DNA of 64,000 bases, taken from JABDJL01 sp963664065 (lineage in GTDB: Bacteria; Pseudomonadota; Gammaproteobacteria; Xanthomonadales; SZUA-36). The notes beneath the pieces are model-generated. The model made no database searches, had not been told where the DNA came from, and saw only the letters and a list, made by a program, of their open reading frames with translations. Below, piece by piece: positions 33,125 through 42,412 of this stretch. The position numbers and the translations under genes were made by a program. The DNA is taken from the NCBI GenBank assembly GCA_963664065.1, contig OY760942.1:868001-932000 (forward strand). Direction: 5' to 3'. Positions within the stretch are counted from its first letter, which is position 1. Every line of letters begins with the position of its first letter.

Positions 33125-34012
33125 TCAGCCGGTCTGGAGGCAACGCTGGCGCAGCATTCCGCCAAACGAAAGGTCATCAAACAGACGGTGAAGCCGGGCT
33201 TCATCAATCGCGCCGCGCACAACGTTGGGACGCTTCAGCGCGGATGGCACCTCGGTATGAATTCGGGTGAGCTTCAATGCCAGTTCTGCTGCATCCCAGT
33301 GATCTTCCAGTTTTCGATGCAATGATTTGGCGCCGCGAATACTGAGGTGAGGAACTTCATCAATGCCTTGCTTGATGGCGTCAAGGTCGCTGAAATGATT
33401 GAGCAGGGCGGCTGCAGATTTTGCACCTACGCCTGGAATCCCTGGGATATTGTCTACAGCGTCTCCAGTCAAGGCAAGAAAATCGGGTATTTGCTCAGGC
33501 TGTACACCGAATTTGTCTGCAAGCATGCCGTGGCTCAATTTGCGGTTTCGGGCAAAGTCCCACCAGTGATCACCCTTACGGACCAGTTGGGTCAGGTCCT
33601 TGTCACTGGTGACGACGCACAAAGAATGGCCACGTGCCCGCCAGTATTCCGACAAGGTTCCGATAAGGTCGTCGGCCTCAAATCTCGGGTCTGCAAAACA
33701 CTGGAGACCGAGAGATTCCGCAATATCTCTTGCCCATTTAAACTGGCGTTTCAGATCTTCCGGAGCAGGTTCCCTGTTAGCCTTGTATTCTGGATAGATC
33801 TCATTTCGGTAACTGGTGGTTAACGACTCGTCGAAAGCAATACCTATATGGGCTGATTCGGTCTGTTCCAGCAGGCTACAGAGAAACCCGGTAAAACCAT
33901 AGGCTGCATTGGTGGGCTCACCTTTTTCGGTGGAAAACTCGTCAGGGACAGAAAACCATGCCCGGAAGACATAGATGCTGGCATCTACCAGGTATACCGG
34001 GCCGGGATTCAT
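33125..34012 (-). CDS. 5'-3' exonuclease of the FEN/PolI-N family
   Basis: 295-aa flap endonuclease-like enzyme, similar to the N-terminal domain of DNA polymerase I and to Xni. Metal-binding motifs are YLVDASIYVFRAWF, FEADDLIGTL and VVTSDKDLTQLV. The helix-3-turn-helix DNA-binding element is GDAVDNIPGIPGVGAKSAAALL. No polymerase domain follows, and the length fits the stand-alone family. Role: removal of RNA primers or flaps. It converges with the propeller gene with only 6 nt between stops. Confidence 0.93.
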   Translation of the reverse strand: MNPGPVYLVDASIYVFRAWFSVPDEFSTEKGEPTNAAYGFTGFLCSLLEQTESAHIGIAFDESLTTSYRNEIYPEYKANREPAPEDLKRQFKWARDIAESLGLQCFADPRFEADDLIGTLSEYWRARGHSLCVVTSDKDLTQLVRKGDHWWDFARNRKLSHGMLADKFGVQPEQIPDFLALTGDAVDNIPGIPGVGAKSAAALLNHFSDLDAIKQGIDEVPHLSIRGAKSLHRKLEDHWDAAELALKLTRIHTEVPSALKRPNVVRGAIDEARLHRLFDDLSFGGMLRQRCLQTG

Positions 34013-34033
34013 GTCATTTGAGGCCGTGGGGTT

Positions 34034-34651
34034 TCAGGCAAGCAGGCTTTCGCCCTGCTCAACCCTCTTTCTGAGAACACTGTTGCGCGGGAAATGCGCC
34101 AGTAGAAAATCCATCTGGTCAGCAAGAATCTGCCGGCCCTGCAGGTAGACATATTCAGCGTGAGTCGGTGTAAAAGGAATGGCCACTAATTCAACTCCAG
34201 CCTGTTCCGGGGTTCGCCCGGCTTTATAATTATTGCATCGCTTACAGGCAGTAACCACGTTGGCCCACCTATCACTGCCGCCCTGGCTCAGTGGTTTGAC
34301 GTGGTCCCGGGACAGCATGAAGTTGGGAAACTGCTTGCCGCAGTAAAGGCACAGGCTCTGGTCACGACGGAATAAAGACTTGTTGCTCAGTGGAGGAACG
34401 TAGGAATCTGCAAACAGGTGTTTGTGTGGATGATGGCCCCATGTAGCGATGATGGCGTTTACTTCTATTCGACTTTGTGTGCCGCTAAGGGCATTGATGC
34501 CTCCACGAATGCAATACAGGGTCCGGCCCAATGCATAGCTGACCTGCTCAAGAGCAATGAGCCGAACGGCATCCCGGTAGCCGATCCACTCGAGCGGCAT
34601 TCCTGACACGTCTGTTCTCAGCACTTGCTGTTGAAGGTCCACGATTATCAA
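34034..34651 (-). CDS. HNH endonuclease family protein
   Basis: 205-aa protein with a C-terminal HNH nuclease domain. Zinc-binding CLYCGKQF and CKRCNNYKAGRTP bracket the catalytic SRDHVKPLSQGG, and the N in WANVVTACKRCN completes the motif. The N-terminal region VLRTDVSGMPLEWIGYRDAVR is typical of a widespread chromosomal HNH family in proteobacteria with no clear restriction partner. No methylase is adjacent. It lies 22 nt downstream of the exonuclease start on the same strand; co-function is possible but unproven. Confidence 0.9.
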   Translation of the reverse strand: MIIVDLQQQVLRTDVSGMPLEWIGYRDAVRLIALEQVSYALGRTLYCIRGGINALSGTQSRIEVNAIIATWGHHPHKHLFADSYVPPLSNKSLFRRDQSLCLYCGKQFPNFMLSRDHVKPLSQGGSDRWANVVTACKRCNNYKAGRTPEQAGVELVAIPFTPTHAEYVYLQGRQILADQMDFLLAHFPRNSVLRKRVEQGESLLA

Positions 34652-34869
34652 TATCTCCGGAATCGCGATAAGTCACAATATCTAGCTTCATTGCTACTCT
34701 CCAATGTGTGTATATCTGTTTTTCGTGGAAATCGCAACCGATGCTCGTCCGCCCTTTGCAAATGAATGATGCCAGGGTAAATTTACGATCAGGGGCGGTG
34801 CAGTGATATTGTCCAGAACCCGGGGCATTTTTAAGGGTCGTAAAAAGAGTCGATGAATAGGAGTTACCA

Positions 34870-36207
34870 GTGAGATTTATTCCGGTTCTGTTCATATTTA
34901 CCGCAAAGCTTGCACAGGCCGCGTTGCCGGCTGCAGTAGACGGGCAGCCTTTGCCCTCACTCGCTCCGGTTTTGAAGACTGTCACTCCCTCGGTGGTCAA
35001 TATCTATACCCAAACCCGGGTCAGGGTACGCAGTCGACTGCTGGACGACCCCGTTTTCCGGCGGTTTTTCAATGTTCCGGATGTCCCCCGCGAACGGGTA
35101 TCACAGAGTCTTGGCTCGGGCGTGGTCGTCGACTCCGAAAAGGGTTATATCCTGACCAACAATCATGTGATCGAGGGAGCCGATGATATTTCAGTTACCC
35201 TGAAAGACGGTCGCAGTATCGAAGCCGAATTGATTGGTACAGATCCGGATACAGACCTGGCCGTGATCCGCGTGACGGCCGAAAATCTCATCGCATTGAC
35301 CCTGGCCGATTCGGATGAGCTGCAAGTTGGAGATTTTGTGGTTGCCGTTGGCAACCCTTTTGGCCTGGGTCAAACCGTTACCTCGGGAATTGTCAGCGCG
35401 CTGGGGCGCACGGGTTTCCGCGGCCTTGAATATCAGAATTTTATTCAAACAGACGCTTCCATCAACCCGGGAAATTCGGGTGGAGCCCTGATTAACCTGC
35501 GTGGTGAATTGGTTGGTATCAACAGTGCCATTTTCACACCCAGCGGGGGAAACGTCGGAATAGGATTTGCAATACCATCCAGGATGGCGCAATACGTAAT
35601 GGATCAACTCATCCGTTTCGGTGAGGTCAGGCGCGGTACGCTTGGCTTGATCGTGCAAGATCTGACCTCGGAGTTGGCCGGTGCTTTCGGTATTCAAAGT
35701 GAGCGCGGTGCACTGGTCTCTGAAGTGATAGACGACACGGCGGCAGAGCGATCCGGACTACGGGCGGGTGATGTAATCACCAGTGTGACCGGGCGTGCGA
35801 TTCGAAGCGCACAGGACTTTCTGAATGCAGAAGGACAGGTCCCGGTTGGAGGGGCGCTGGTACTTGAATACATCAGGAATTCGCGACAACAGAAAACAAC
35901 ACTAATGGTCCAGGAGCCTTTGGAAATATCCGGAGAAGACCTCGACCGCCGTTTTGCAGGAGCAGTGTTCACAGAATTGCCGGCACGCTTGAGAAACGAA
36001 AAAGTTTCAGGCGTCTTCATAGACGAACTACAACCACGCAGCCGTCTTTCCTACGAAGGCTTACGGCCCGGTGACATTATTACCGCTGCCAACCGCGAGA
36101 GCATAAGGAACCTTGCAGACCTGAAAAAAGTGCTCGCCAAAGTAAAAAGTACCCTGGTATTGCAAATTCACAGAAACGGCGAGGCATATTTTGCCCGTAT
36201 TGACTGA
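34870..36207 (+). CDS. DegQ/DegP-type periplasmic serine protease
   Basis: Trypsin-fold HtrA-family protease (445 aa) for periplasmic protein quality control. The GTG start at 34870 follows a good SD (AGGAG). An N-terminal signal segment (PVLFIFTAKLAQA) is present. The catalytic triad is H99 (LTNNHVIEGADD), D129 (DPDTDLAVIRV) and S203 (NPGNSGGALIN). Two PDZ domains follow, at about residues 255-345 and 360-440. Two PDZ domains and about 445 aa fit DegQ/DegP rather than DegS. The next gene begins 60 nt later. Confidence 0.94.
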   Translation: MRFIPVLFIFTAKLAQAALPAAVDGQPLPSLAPVLKTVTPSVVNIYTQTRVRVRSRLLDDPVFRRFFNVPDVPRERVSQSLGSGVVVDSEKGYILTNNHVIEGADDISVTLKDGRSIEAELIGTDPDTDLAVIRVTAENLIALTLADSDELQVGDFVVAVGNPFGLGQTVTSGIVSALGRTGFRGLEYQNFIQTDASINPGNSGGALINLRGELVGINSAIFTPSGGNVGIGFAIPSRMAQYVMDQLIRFGEVRRGTLGLIVQDLTSELAGAFGIQSERGALVSEVIDDTAAERSGLRAGDVITSVTGRAIRSAQDFLNAEGQVPVGGALVLEYIRNSRQQKTTLMVQEPLEISGEDLDRRFAGAVFTELPARLRNEKVSGVFIDELQPRSRLSYEGLRPGDIITAANRESIRNLADLKKVLAKVKSTLVLQIHRNGEAYFARID

Positions 36208-36266
36208 GTGGTTTCAGAATCACATTGCATGGCATAAACTGCAGTAGCAGACAATAAGGAAAGCAT

Positions 36267-37634
36267 GTGATTTATTCAAGGGATCATGACGAAAACGCGA
36301 TACCGTTGTTTCCGGTTCAGGCATCAGATTATTCAAAGTGGCTGGATAACGTGCCGGCTCACCATAAGCTTTGGCTGGAGTCTGCAGGATTCGAGGCCCA
36401 GCCCGGAAAATGGTGTGGCCTGCCGAATGAAGATGGTCGAATGGAGGCTTGCGTGTTCGGCATGGCGGAACAGGGGTGGCTGTACCAGTTGGCAAAACTA
36501 CCTTCAGCCTTGCCCGCCGGCAACTATCGCCTTGTTTCTGTCTGGAATGAGGACCGGCGCATCCAGGCCAGCCTGGGATGGGGGTTGGCTTCATACCGCT
36601 TTGAACGATACAAGAAAGACAAAAAGGTCCGGCCGGTTCTGTGCCTTGGGGAAGATATTGCAGATACTGTTGGAAACATGTTTTCAGCCGTATCACTGGT
36701 ACGCGACCTGGTAAACACGCCTACCGAAGATATGGGGCCGGCCGATCTCGCCAATGTGACGGCTAGGGAAGGGGATCGATTCCAGGCAAGCACAGAGCTT
36801 GTAATCGGCGACGACCTGTTATCCGGGAACTACCCTGCAGTACACGCGGTAGGCCGGGCATCTGATGAAGCGCCACGATTTATTTCCTTGACCTGGGGAA
36901 ACAGTGACGCGCCGGTGCTCGCGCTGGTCGGCAAGGGTGTATGTTTCGATTCCGGCGGGCTAGATATCAAGCCTGCAGCCGGAATGATCACAATGAAAAA
37001 GGACATGGGAGGCGCTGCACACGTCATTGCGCTGGCGCGGCTCATCATGCAGTACAACTTGCCCGTACGCCTGATGGTTCTGATCCCGGCTGTTGAGAAC
37101 TCGATATCGGGTAATGCCTATCGTCCAGGCGATGTGATCCAGACCCGCAAGGGACTGACGGTTGAGATCGGGAATACCGATGCCGAAGGCCGGCTTGTGC
37201 TGGCCGACGCACTGGCGTTTGCCTGTGAACACCTGCCCGACCTGGTGATTGATTTTGCCACTCTCACCGGCGCAGCAAGGATTGCCCTGGGTGCTGATCT
37301 GCCGCCGGTTTTCAGCAACCGACTGGAAATTGCCCGGGCAATCGCCGATTCCGGTGAGAGGGTGGAAGATCCTGTGTGGGTCATGCCACTGCACCAGCCA
37401 TACAAAAAGCTGTTAAAAAGCGGGATTGCCAACCTGAACAATATCAGCAAGAGCAGTTATGGCGGGTGCATCACCGCGGCATTGTTCCTCGAGTATTTTG
37501 TCGAACCCGAAATCCCATGGGTGCATATCGACACTTTTGCCTGGAACCAATCTTCACGGCCGGGCCGACCAGCGGGCGGGGAAGCAATGGGGCTAAGAGC
37601 GGTGTTCAATTTCCTCAGGGAACGCTACGGCTAG
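36267..37634 (+). CDS. M17-family leucyl aminopeptidase
   Basis: Cytoplasmic dizinc aminopeptidase (455 aa) that removes N-terminal residues from peptides. Metal and catalytic motifs are VGKGVCFDSGGLDIKP, KKDMGGAA and the family signature NTDAEGRLVLADAL. The early region is short compared with PepA (about 500 aa), as in the PepB-like group. The start is GTG 36267 with AGGAAAG upstream. It follows the protease gene on the same strand and may complete breakdown of peptides, though shared transcription is not shown. Confidence 0.93.
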   Translation: MIYSRDHDENAIPLFPVQASDYSKWLDNVPAHHKLWLESAGFEAQPGKWCGLPNEDGRMEACVFGMAEQGWLYQLAKLPSALPAGNYRLVSVWNEDRRIQASLGWGLASYRFERYKKDKKVRPVLCLGEDIADTVGNMFSAVSLVRDLVNTPTEDMGPADLANVTAREGDRFQASTELVIGDDLLSGNYPAVHAVGRASDEAPRFISLTWGNSDAPVLALVGKGVCFDSGGLDIKPAAGMITMKKDMGGAAHVIALARLIMQYNLPVRLMVLIPAVENSISGNAYRPGDVIQTRKGLTVEIGNTDAEGRLVLADALAFACEHLPDLVIDFATLTGAARIALGADLPPVFSNRLEIARAIADSGERVEDPVWVMPLHQPYKKLLKSGIANLNNISKSSYGGCITAALFLEYFVEPEIPWVHIDTFAWNQSSRPGRPAGGEAMGLRAVFNFLRERYG

Positions 37635-37646
37635 GAATTCCAGCAC

Positions 37647-38843
37647 TCAAAGCAGGACAAAGCTCAGTACTGCGACGACACTGGTCACAAGACCCAGCAA
37701 GGTGATATAGCTGATTCCGATTACGCCAAACTTGATCACGGTCAGAACCCAGTGCTGCCGGAAGACGTGACGCAGTGACATCAGTAGATAGATTGGAATC
37801 CAGATCGCCAGCGCGATGACCACCCATGCAGCGGCGGTTGCGGCGTAAACTGCGCCGCCTTCCTTGAGTAATCCTTCCGCGACACTCAATAACAGCATCA
37901 ACATGAGGCTGACGAACAGGAATGAGTGGTTGTGGAGCGCAAAGATCAGGTGTTCAACGTAGTAGCGCTTGGCAAACAGGTACCAGAACTTGAACAGCAG
38001 GGCGACCACCGGCAGCAGTACGAACATCGTTGCGGGAAGGATGTCGAAAACCTGCTCAACAATGAGGTTTGGATTCTCGTTAATTCTTTCTGCTTTCTCT
38101 GGCGAATGTTCAACTTCGTCATTGAGCCACCCATTCACCCGGGCCGGAAGCCATTTAATGTCTAGCGGGTTGGTTTCGCGGCCCCAGGGTTGGTCATTGA
38201 ACTGAAAATCACCCGTGTTGAACCATGTCTCATCATGTTCCTCACTTTCCTCGTCGCCTCGTGCCTGGTTTTCAGCCTCTTCGATGACGAGTTTCAGTTC
38301 TTCTGGGTCGAAACCAATCCGATCCCGGACATCATCCGGAATATTATCCAGCGCTTCCTGGGCCTGCTCGAGATTTTCGGCGCTTGGCGTAACGCTGATT
38401 ACCCCTTCGCCCTTTTTCAACTTGGCGGTCGAAGTACTGATGGCATTGCTGGAAAGCATCGCAGCCAACAGGAAAAACGCGATGCTTGAGAACAGGTAAA
38501 GGCGCATTGGCGGCGTGTAGCGGAATCGCCTGCCCTCAAGGTAATCACGCGTCAAACACCCTGGCTTGAACAGCAAGGGTTTCATGGTGCGGGCAAAGCG
38601 GGAGTCGAGTTCGAGGAAGTCCGACATGAATTCGCGCAATAAGGCCGGGAAGAAGCGAAAAAAATTGCGGTCCGGTTGCCCGCAGTAATAACAAAACGGC
38701 CCCTTTAGGCCAGTGCCACAGTTAAGGCAGGCAGGGGAGCCGGCCAGTCTTTCAGGCGACATGGTTAGTGACTTATCCGGCTCGACCTCGATATCTTCAC
38801 CCGGTTCGAGTGCAATATCTGTATGTTCTTCGTTTTCGCTCAT
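37647..38843 (-). CDS. DUF3667-type membrane protein with N-terminal zinc ribbon
   Basis: 398-aa protein. An acidic N-terminus is followed by a zinc ribbon (CLNCGTGLKGPFCYYCGQ, two C-x2-C pairs), then DUF3667 features (FMSDFLELDSRFARTMKPL and PGCLTRDYLEGRRFRYTPPMRLY). A first membrane segment follows, then a long acidic soluble insertion of about 120 residues, then four or so membrane segments. Function unknown across the family. It converges with the aminopeptidase gene with a 12-nt gap, and the epimerase gene ends 13 nt upstream of its start region. Confidence 0.85.
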   Translation of the reverse strand: MSENEEHTDIALEPGEDIEVEPDKSLTMSPERLAGSPACLNCGTGLKGPFCYYCGQPDRNFFRFFPALLREFMSDFLELDSRFARTMKPLLFKPGCLTRDYLEGRRFRYTPPMRLYLFSSIAFFLLAAMLSSNAISTSTAKLKKGEGVISVTPSAENLEQAQEALDNIPDDVRDRIGFDPEELKLVIEEAENQARGDEESEEHDETWFNTGDFQFNDQPWGRETNPLDIKWLPARVNGWLNDEVEHSPEKAERINENPNLIVEQVFDILPATMFVLLPVVALLFKFWYLFAKRYYVEHLIFALHNHSFLFVSLMLMLLLSVAEGLLKEGGAVYAATAAAWVVIALAIWIPIYLLMSLRHVFRQHWVLTVIKFGVIGISYITLLGLVTSVVAVLSFVLL

Positions 38844-38855
38844 ACGGGTGGAATC

Positions 38856-39884
38856 CTAGTTCAACATGCCCTTGGAACGCATCCAGTCGATTGTATCGAT
38901 CAGCAATTGCCTGGTCGGCGTAAACCGGTAACCAAGTTCTTTGATCGCTTTGGAAGAGGCACATTCAATGTGCCGGACAATCATTGCTGCGCCTTCGGGA
39001 GTGAGGTCAGGTTCACTCCTGGTGATTGCAGCGACAGCAACATACACCTGGGCTGCCAGCTTCAACAACCAGGCCGGAGAAGCACTGCCCGGAACTTTTT
39101 TGTTGAGAATTTCACCCGTCATCTTCACCACGTCCAGGAACATCGTATCTTCACCACCAAGCAGATAATTGTGGCCTTTCCTGCCGTGATGGAATGCCTG
39201 GATATGCGCGCGCGCCACTTCCCTGACATCCGAGAAAGCACCACCCCCCGGAGGAACACCCGGCAAAGAGTTCTTGTTGACGAGACGTATCATTCTCGAC
39301 CAGTTCCTGCGGTCACCAGGGCCGAGAATATGTGCCGGGTTGACGATGACCGCATCCATTCTTTGCTCCGCAACGGCTGTCTTTACGATTTCCTCCGCCT
39401 CGTGCTTGGTGCGCACGTAGTTGATCCAGTCCGCGTTCCCAAGCCTGGGGCTTTGCTCAGTCAGCAAGGCTTCACCGAATCCCCAGACTACGAAACTGGA
39501 AGTGTGGATCATGCGTTTTGCGCCGGCGTATATGGCTGCTTCGAGCACATTACGGGTGCCCTCGATATTAACGTGCGTCTGGATCTTGTTTTTTCGCGAC
39601 CAGATATTGGTACTGGCAGCGACGTGGAACACACAATCGACCCCGGTTGGCACTGCTGCCCGAACACTGTCCGCATCGGTAATGTCACCTTCGAGCAAGT
39701 CCAGGCCGAGATTCCGAATGTCTTCCAGCGGTGAGTTTTGGCGCACCAGTGCTGTCACCTGCCAGTCCTTTTCGACCAGTTGGCGCACCAGTGCTGTCAC
39801 CTGCCAGTCCTTTTCGACCAGTTGGCGCACCAGGTTCATGCCGACGAAACCCGATGCACCCGTCACAAACGCACGCAAACTCAT
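38856..39884 (-). CDS. NAD-dependent epimerase/dehydratase (extended SDR) with an internal duplication
   Basis: Rossmann-fold enzyme of the extended SDR class, similar to dihydroflavonol reductase or 3-beta-HSD type proteins. The nucleotide motif is FVTGASGFVGMNLV and the catalytic pair is in YVRTKHEAEE. Start ATG 39884 (MSLRAFVTG), or 39893 three codons earlier. The 14 residues QLVEKDWQVTALVR occur twice in tandem just after the glycine motif, from a perfect 42-bp duplication. This lengthens the first helix and second strand of the Rossmann fold, so activity is doubtful. Substrate unknown. Confidence 0.88.
   Translation of the reverse strand: MSLRAFVTGASGFVGMNLVRQLVEKDWQVTALVRQLVEKDWQVTALVRQNSPLEDIRNLGLDLLEGDITDADSVRAAVPTGVDCVFHVAASTNIWSRKNKIQTHVNIEGTRNVLEAAIYAGAKRMIHTSSFVVWGFGEALLTEQSPRLGNADWINYVRTKHEAEEIVKTAVAEQRMDAVIVNPAHILGPGDRRNWSRMIRLVNKNSLPGVPPGGGAFSDVREVARAHIQAFHHGRKGHNYLLGGEDTMFLDVVKMTGEILNKKVPGSASPAWLLKLAAQVYVAVAAITRSEPDLTPEGAAMIVRHIECASSKAIKELGYRFTPTRQLLIDTIDWMRSKGMLN
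39741..39824. repeat. Perfect 42-bp tandem duplication within the epimerase gene
   Basis: Positions 39741-39782 and 39783-39824 are identical, and a further 9 bp of the unit (gcgcaccag) continue to 39833. The duplication is in frame and adds 14 codons. Confidence 0.97.
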
Positions 39885-39954
39885 ACTGTCCATCCCCTCA
39901 TGTACAATTCAGCGTCACGCAACAATCTGGTAAGTGAAAACAGGCCCTGGTCAC

Positions 39955-41333
39955 ATGGTCAGTATAACAAGCGAAAAAAATCATCCAGCCGAAATCCGCC
40001 GCACCCTCGAATTAGCCACGCCGGTAATGATCGGCCTGGGTGCCAGTTTTGGTATGAATTTTGTGGATACCGTTATGGCGGGCCGGTTGGCGGAAAAAGA
40101 CGTGGCACTCGCTGCATTGGCCACCGGCGGTGCCGTGTGGTCAGCCGTGTTGATGTTCACGCTTGGCATCCTGATGGCACTACAGCCCACAGTAGCCCAA
40201 CTCGATGGGGCAGGCCGGAAACGTGAAGCTGGCGCTGCAGCGCGCCAGGCATTGTGGCTCGCGCTTGGCTTAGGGGGGCCTTTCTTTTTCCTGATGGCAC
40301 AGGGTGGGGGATTTTTGCGTGCACTCGATGTCGATGCAAGCATCATCCCGGTGGCAAACGGTTATCTCGATGCGCTTTCATGGGGGGCACCCGGAATGTG
40401 CCTGGTTTTCCTGCTGCGGTTTTTCAGTGAAGGAACCGGGCATACAAAGCCCACCATGTATATCGGCTTACTGGGGGGGCATTGAATATTCCGCTGAACT
40501 GGATATTGATGTTCGGTAAATTCGGTTTGCCAGCCTTGGGTGCCAAAGGCTGTGGATATGCCACCTCGATAGTGATCTGGCTGCAGGTGCTGTTGCTTCT
40601 GGCCTATATTCGCAACCACAGACATTTTCAGGGCTACGATGTTTTTTCCCGTTGGGATTGGCCCGAGTTCAAACGTATCAGGGAGTTGTTGCGTATTGGC
40701 CTACCGATCGCAGTAACCATTTTTGTTGAAGGAAGCCTGTTTGTCGGCGCGGCGATCCTCATCGGAAGGCTGGGCCCGGTGCCCACAGCAGGGCACCTGG
40801 TTGCGATTAACTTCTCGGCGCTGGTGTTCATGATTCCACTGGGTATGTCCAGTGCAGTCACTACCCGGGTGGGTAACGCAATAGGGAGAGGCGATCCTGC
40901 TGCGGCGCGATATGCCGGGATTGTCGGCCTGTTCATCGTAATGTGTACCCAGACTTTCAGCGCCAGCATCATGATCTTTTTCCCGGAGTGGGCAGTAAGT
41001 ATCTACACCGATGATGCAGCCATTGCAACGGTGGCGGTAACCCTGCTTTTCTATGCGGCGATTTTCCAGTTTCCGGATGGGTTCCAGATATGTTCAGCCG
41101 GCGCCCTGCGCGGTCTGAAGGACACGAAAATGCCGATGGTCTACAACATCATTTCATACTGGCTGATCGGCATGACGCTGGGTTACTACCTCACATTCGA
41201 AAGGGCACTTGGACCTTCAGGTATGTGGATGGGTATGATCGTGGGGCTCACAGCCGGGGCCGTCCTGATGACCGCCCGTTTTGCCAGGAGAAGTGCCGCC
41301 CTGGTGAATAACTCGGAACTTCCGGCAGTCTAG
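39955..41333 (+). pseudogene. MATE-family efflux transporter frameshifted at a G7 tract
   Basis: Multidrug/sodium antiporter of the MATE family in two overlapping frames. The first frame (from GTG 39934 or ATG 39955) runs to TGA at 40485. The second runs from about 40482 to 41333. Fusing them across the run of seven G at 40473-40479 with one added base restores IGLLGGALNIPLNWILMFGKF, a typical MATE segment. About twelve hydrophobic segments result, with the early LATPVMIGLGASFGMNFVDT and the later GAKGCGYATS. The lesion may be real, a slippage-prone switch or a homopolymer sequencing error. The 3' end overlaps the convergent pspC stop (CTAG). Confidence 0.8.
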
Positions 41334-41650
41334 TCGCCTGTTTCGCGCTCCATTTCCTTGAACCGCCGCTCAAGTTCTGCAATGCGTTCATTTCGGGCGC
41401 TGAGTTCGTCTGCCTTTAATTCCGGTTCGGCTTTTGGTGATGACTCGTTAATCCTCGGCAGCACGATCGCCAGCAGGATGTAAACAATCCCGGCGCCGAT
41501 TGTCTGAATGAACAGGCCAAGACAGAAAAGGCATCTGATTGCCCAGACATTCCAGCCCAGGCGGTTGGCCAGGCCGGCACAGACGCCGGCAAGCAATGCG
41601 CCTGCCGGACGTTCGTACCGGGTAGACCATTGGTGATTTGAAGTCACCAA
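41330..41650 (-). CDS. pspC: PspC-domain protein
   Basis: 106-aa inner-membrane protein with an N-terminal PspC domain (RPAGALLAGVCAGLANRLGWN, then CLFCLGLFIQTIGAGIVYILLAIVLP) and a short coiled-coil tail (ERIAELERRFKEME). It is part of the phage-shock-type envelope stress response. Its start is directly adjacent to the pspA stop, so the pair is co-translated. The convergent MATE gene overlaps its stop codon. No pspF or pspB is next to it. Confidence 0.88.
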   Translation of the reverse strand: MVTSNHQWSTRYERPAGALLAGVCAGLANRLGWNVWAIRCLFCLGLFIQTIGAGIVYILLAIVLPRINESSPKAEPELKADELSARNERIAELERRFKEMERETGD

Positions 41651-42412
41651 TCAGGCCTCTTCGGATTCGGTCTGTTCAGCCTCCGCTGATTCAGTCTCAA
41701 CAACCTCAACTTCAGACGCAGGTTTATCGGTTTCGGCCGGAAAATCTTCACCAAAGGTTTTGGCTTTCAATGCTTGGAGTTCAGCTTCGATGGCCGGGTC
41801 GTTAACCTGCATTTCGGCTTCCCAGCTTGAAGTGGTTGTGCCGCCAATCTCGTAGGAACGAACCCTGGCTTCCAGGCGCTCAACTTGAGATTGCAAGCGG
41901 TCGAAACGGCCCATCGCCTGCTGAATTTTGCGCTCATTCCGCGAAAGCTGTACTTCCTTTCTGGTCGGAATCGCGCGGGAATCCTGTCGCTGATTTATTT
42001 CCTTCAGCTTCAATTTGGCTTCCGCGAGCTTGCCCTTCAAGGTAGTCATGTCCTGTTCAAGATGAGAAATACGGTCAGCCAGTAAGCTGTGATCGTCGCG
42101 GGCGGAACCCAGGGTATCGCTCAACTCTGCTTTGGCTTTCAAAGCGGCGCGTGCAAGGTCGTCTCTTTCAGTTGCAACCGCCTTTTCCGCACGCTCCTGC
42201 CACTCGGTTATTTCGCTCTCTAATTGGCGAGCTACTCTTTCCAGGTATGTTTGCTCAGCCATCAGGTCCGCGCTGGCAAGGCGTGCGTCCTCAGCGGCGT
42301 CTTCCATTTCACGGATCAGTGCCCGTAAAAGTTTTTCGGGATTTTCTGCTTTTTCAAGCAATGAATTAACGTTTGCTGCAATAACGTAGCGAATTCTAGA
42401 AATGGCTCCCAT
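41651..42412 (-). CDS. pspA: PspA/IM30-family envelope stress protein
   Basis: 253-aa coiled-coil protein that binds and stabilises the inner membrane under stress. The N-terminus is ISRIRYVIAANVNSLLEKAE, with PEKLLRALIREMEDA typical of PspA. Nearly all of residues 25-190 are predicted heptad-rich helix. The acidic tail, ending in a run of Glu/Ala/Ser, is longer than in E. coli PspA. It is first in a pspA-pspC unit. I could not find a sigma-54 -24/-12 pair upstream, so control may differ from the E. coli system. Confidence 0.92.
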   Translation of the reverse strand: MGAISRIRYVIAANVNSLLEKAENPEKLLRALIREMEDAAEDARLASADLMAEQTYLERVARQLESEITEWQERAEKAVATERDDLARAALKAKAELSDTLGSARDDHSLLADRISHLEQDMTTLKGKLAEAKLKLKEINQRQDSRAIPTRKEVQLSRNERKIQQAMGRFDRLQSQVERLEARVRSYEIGGTTTSSWEAEMQVNDPAIEAELQALKAKTFGEDFPAETDKPASEVEVVETESAEAEQTESEEA

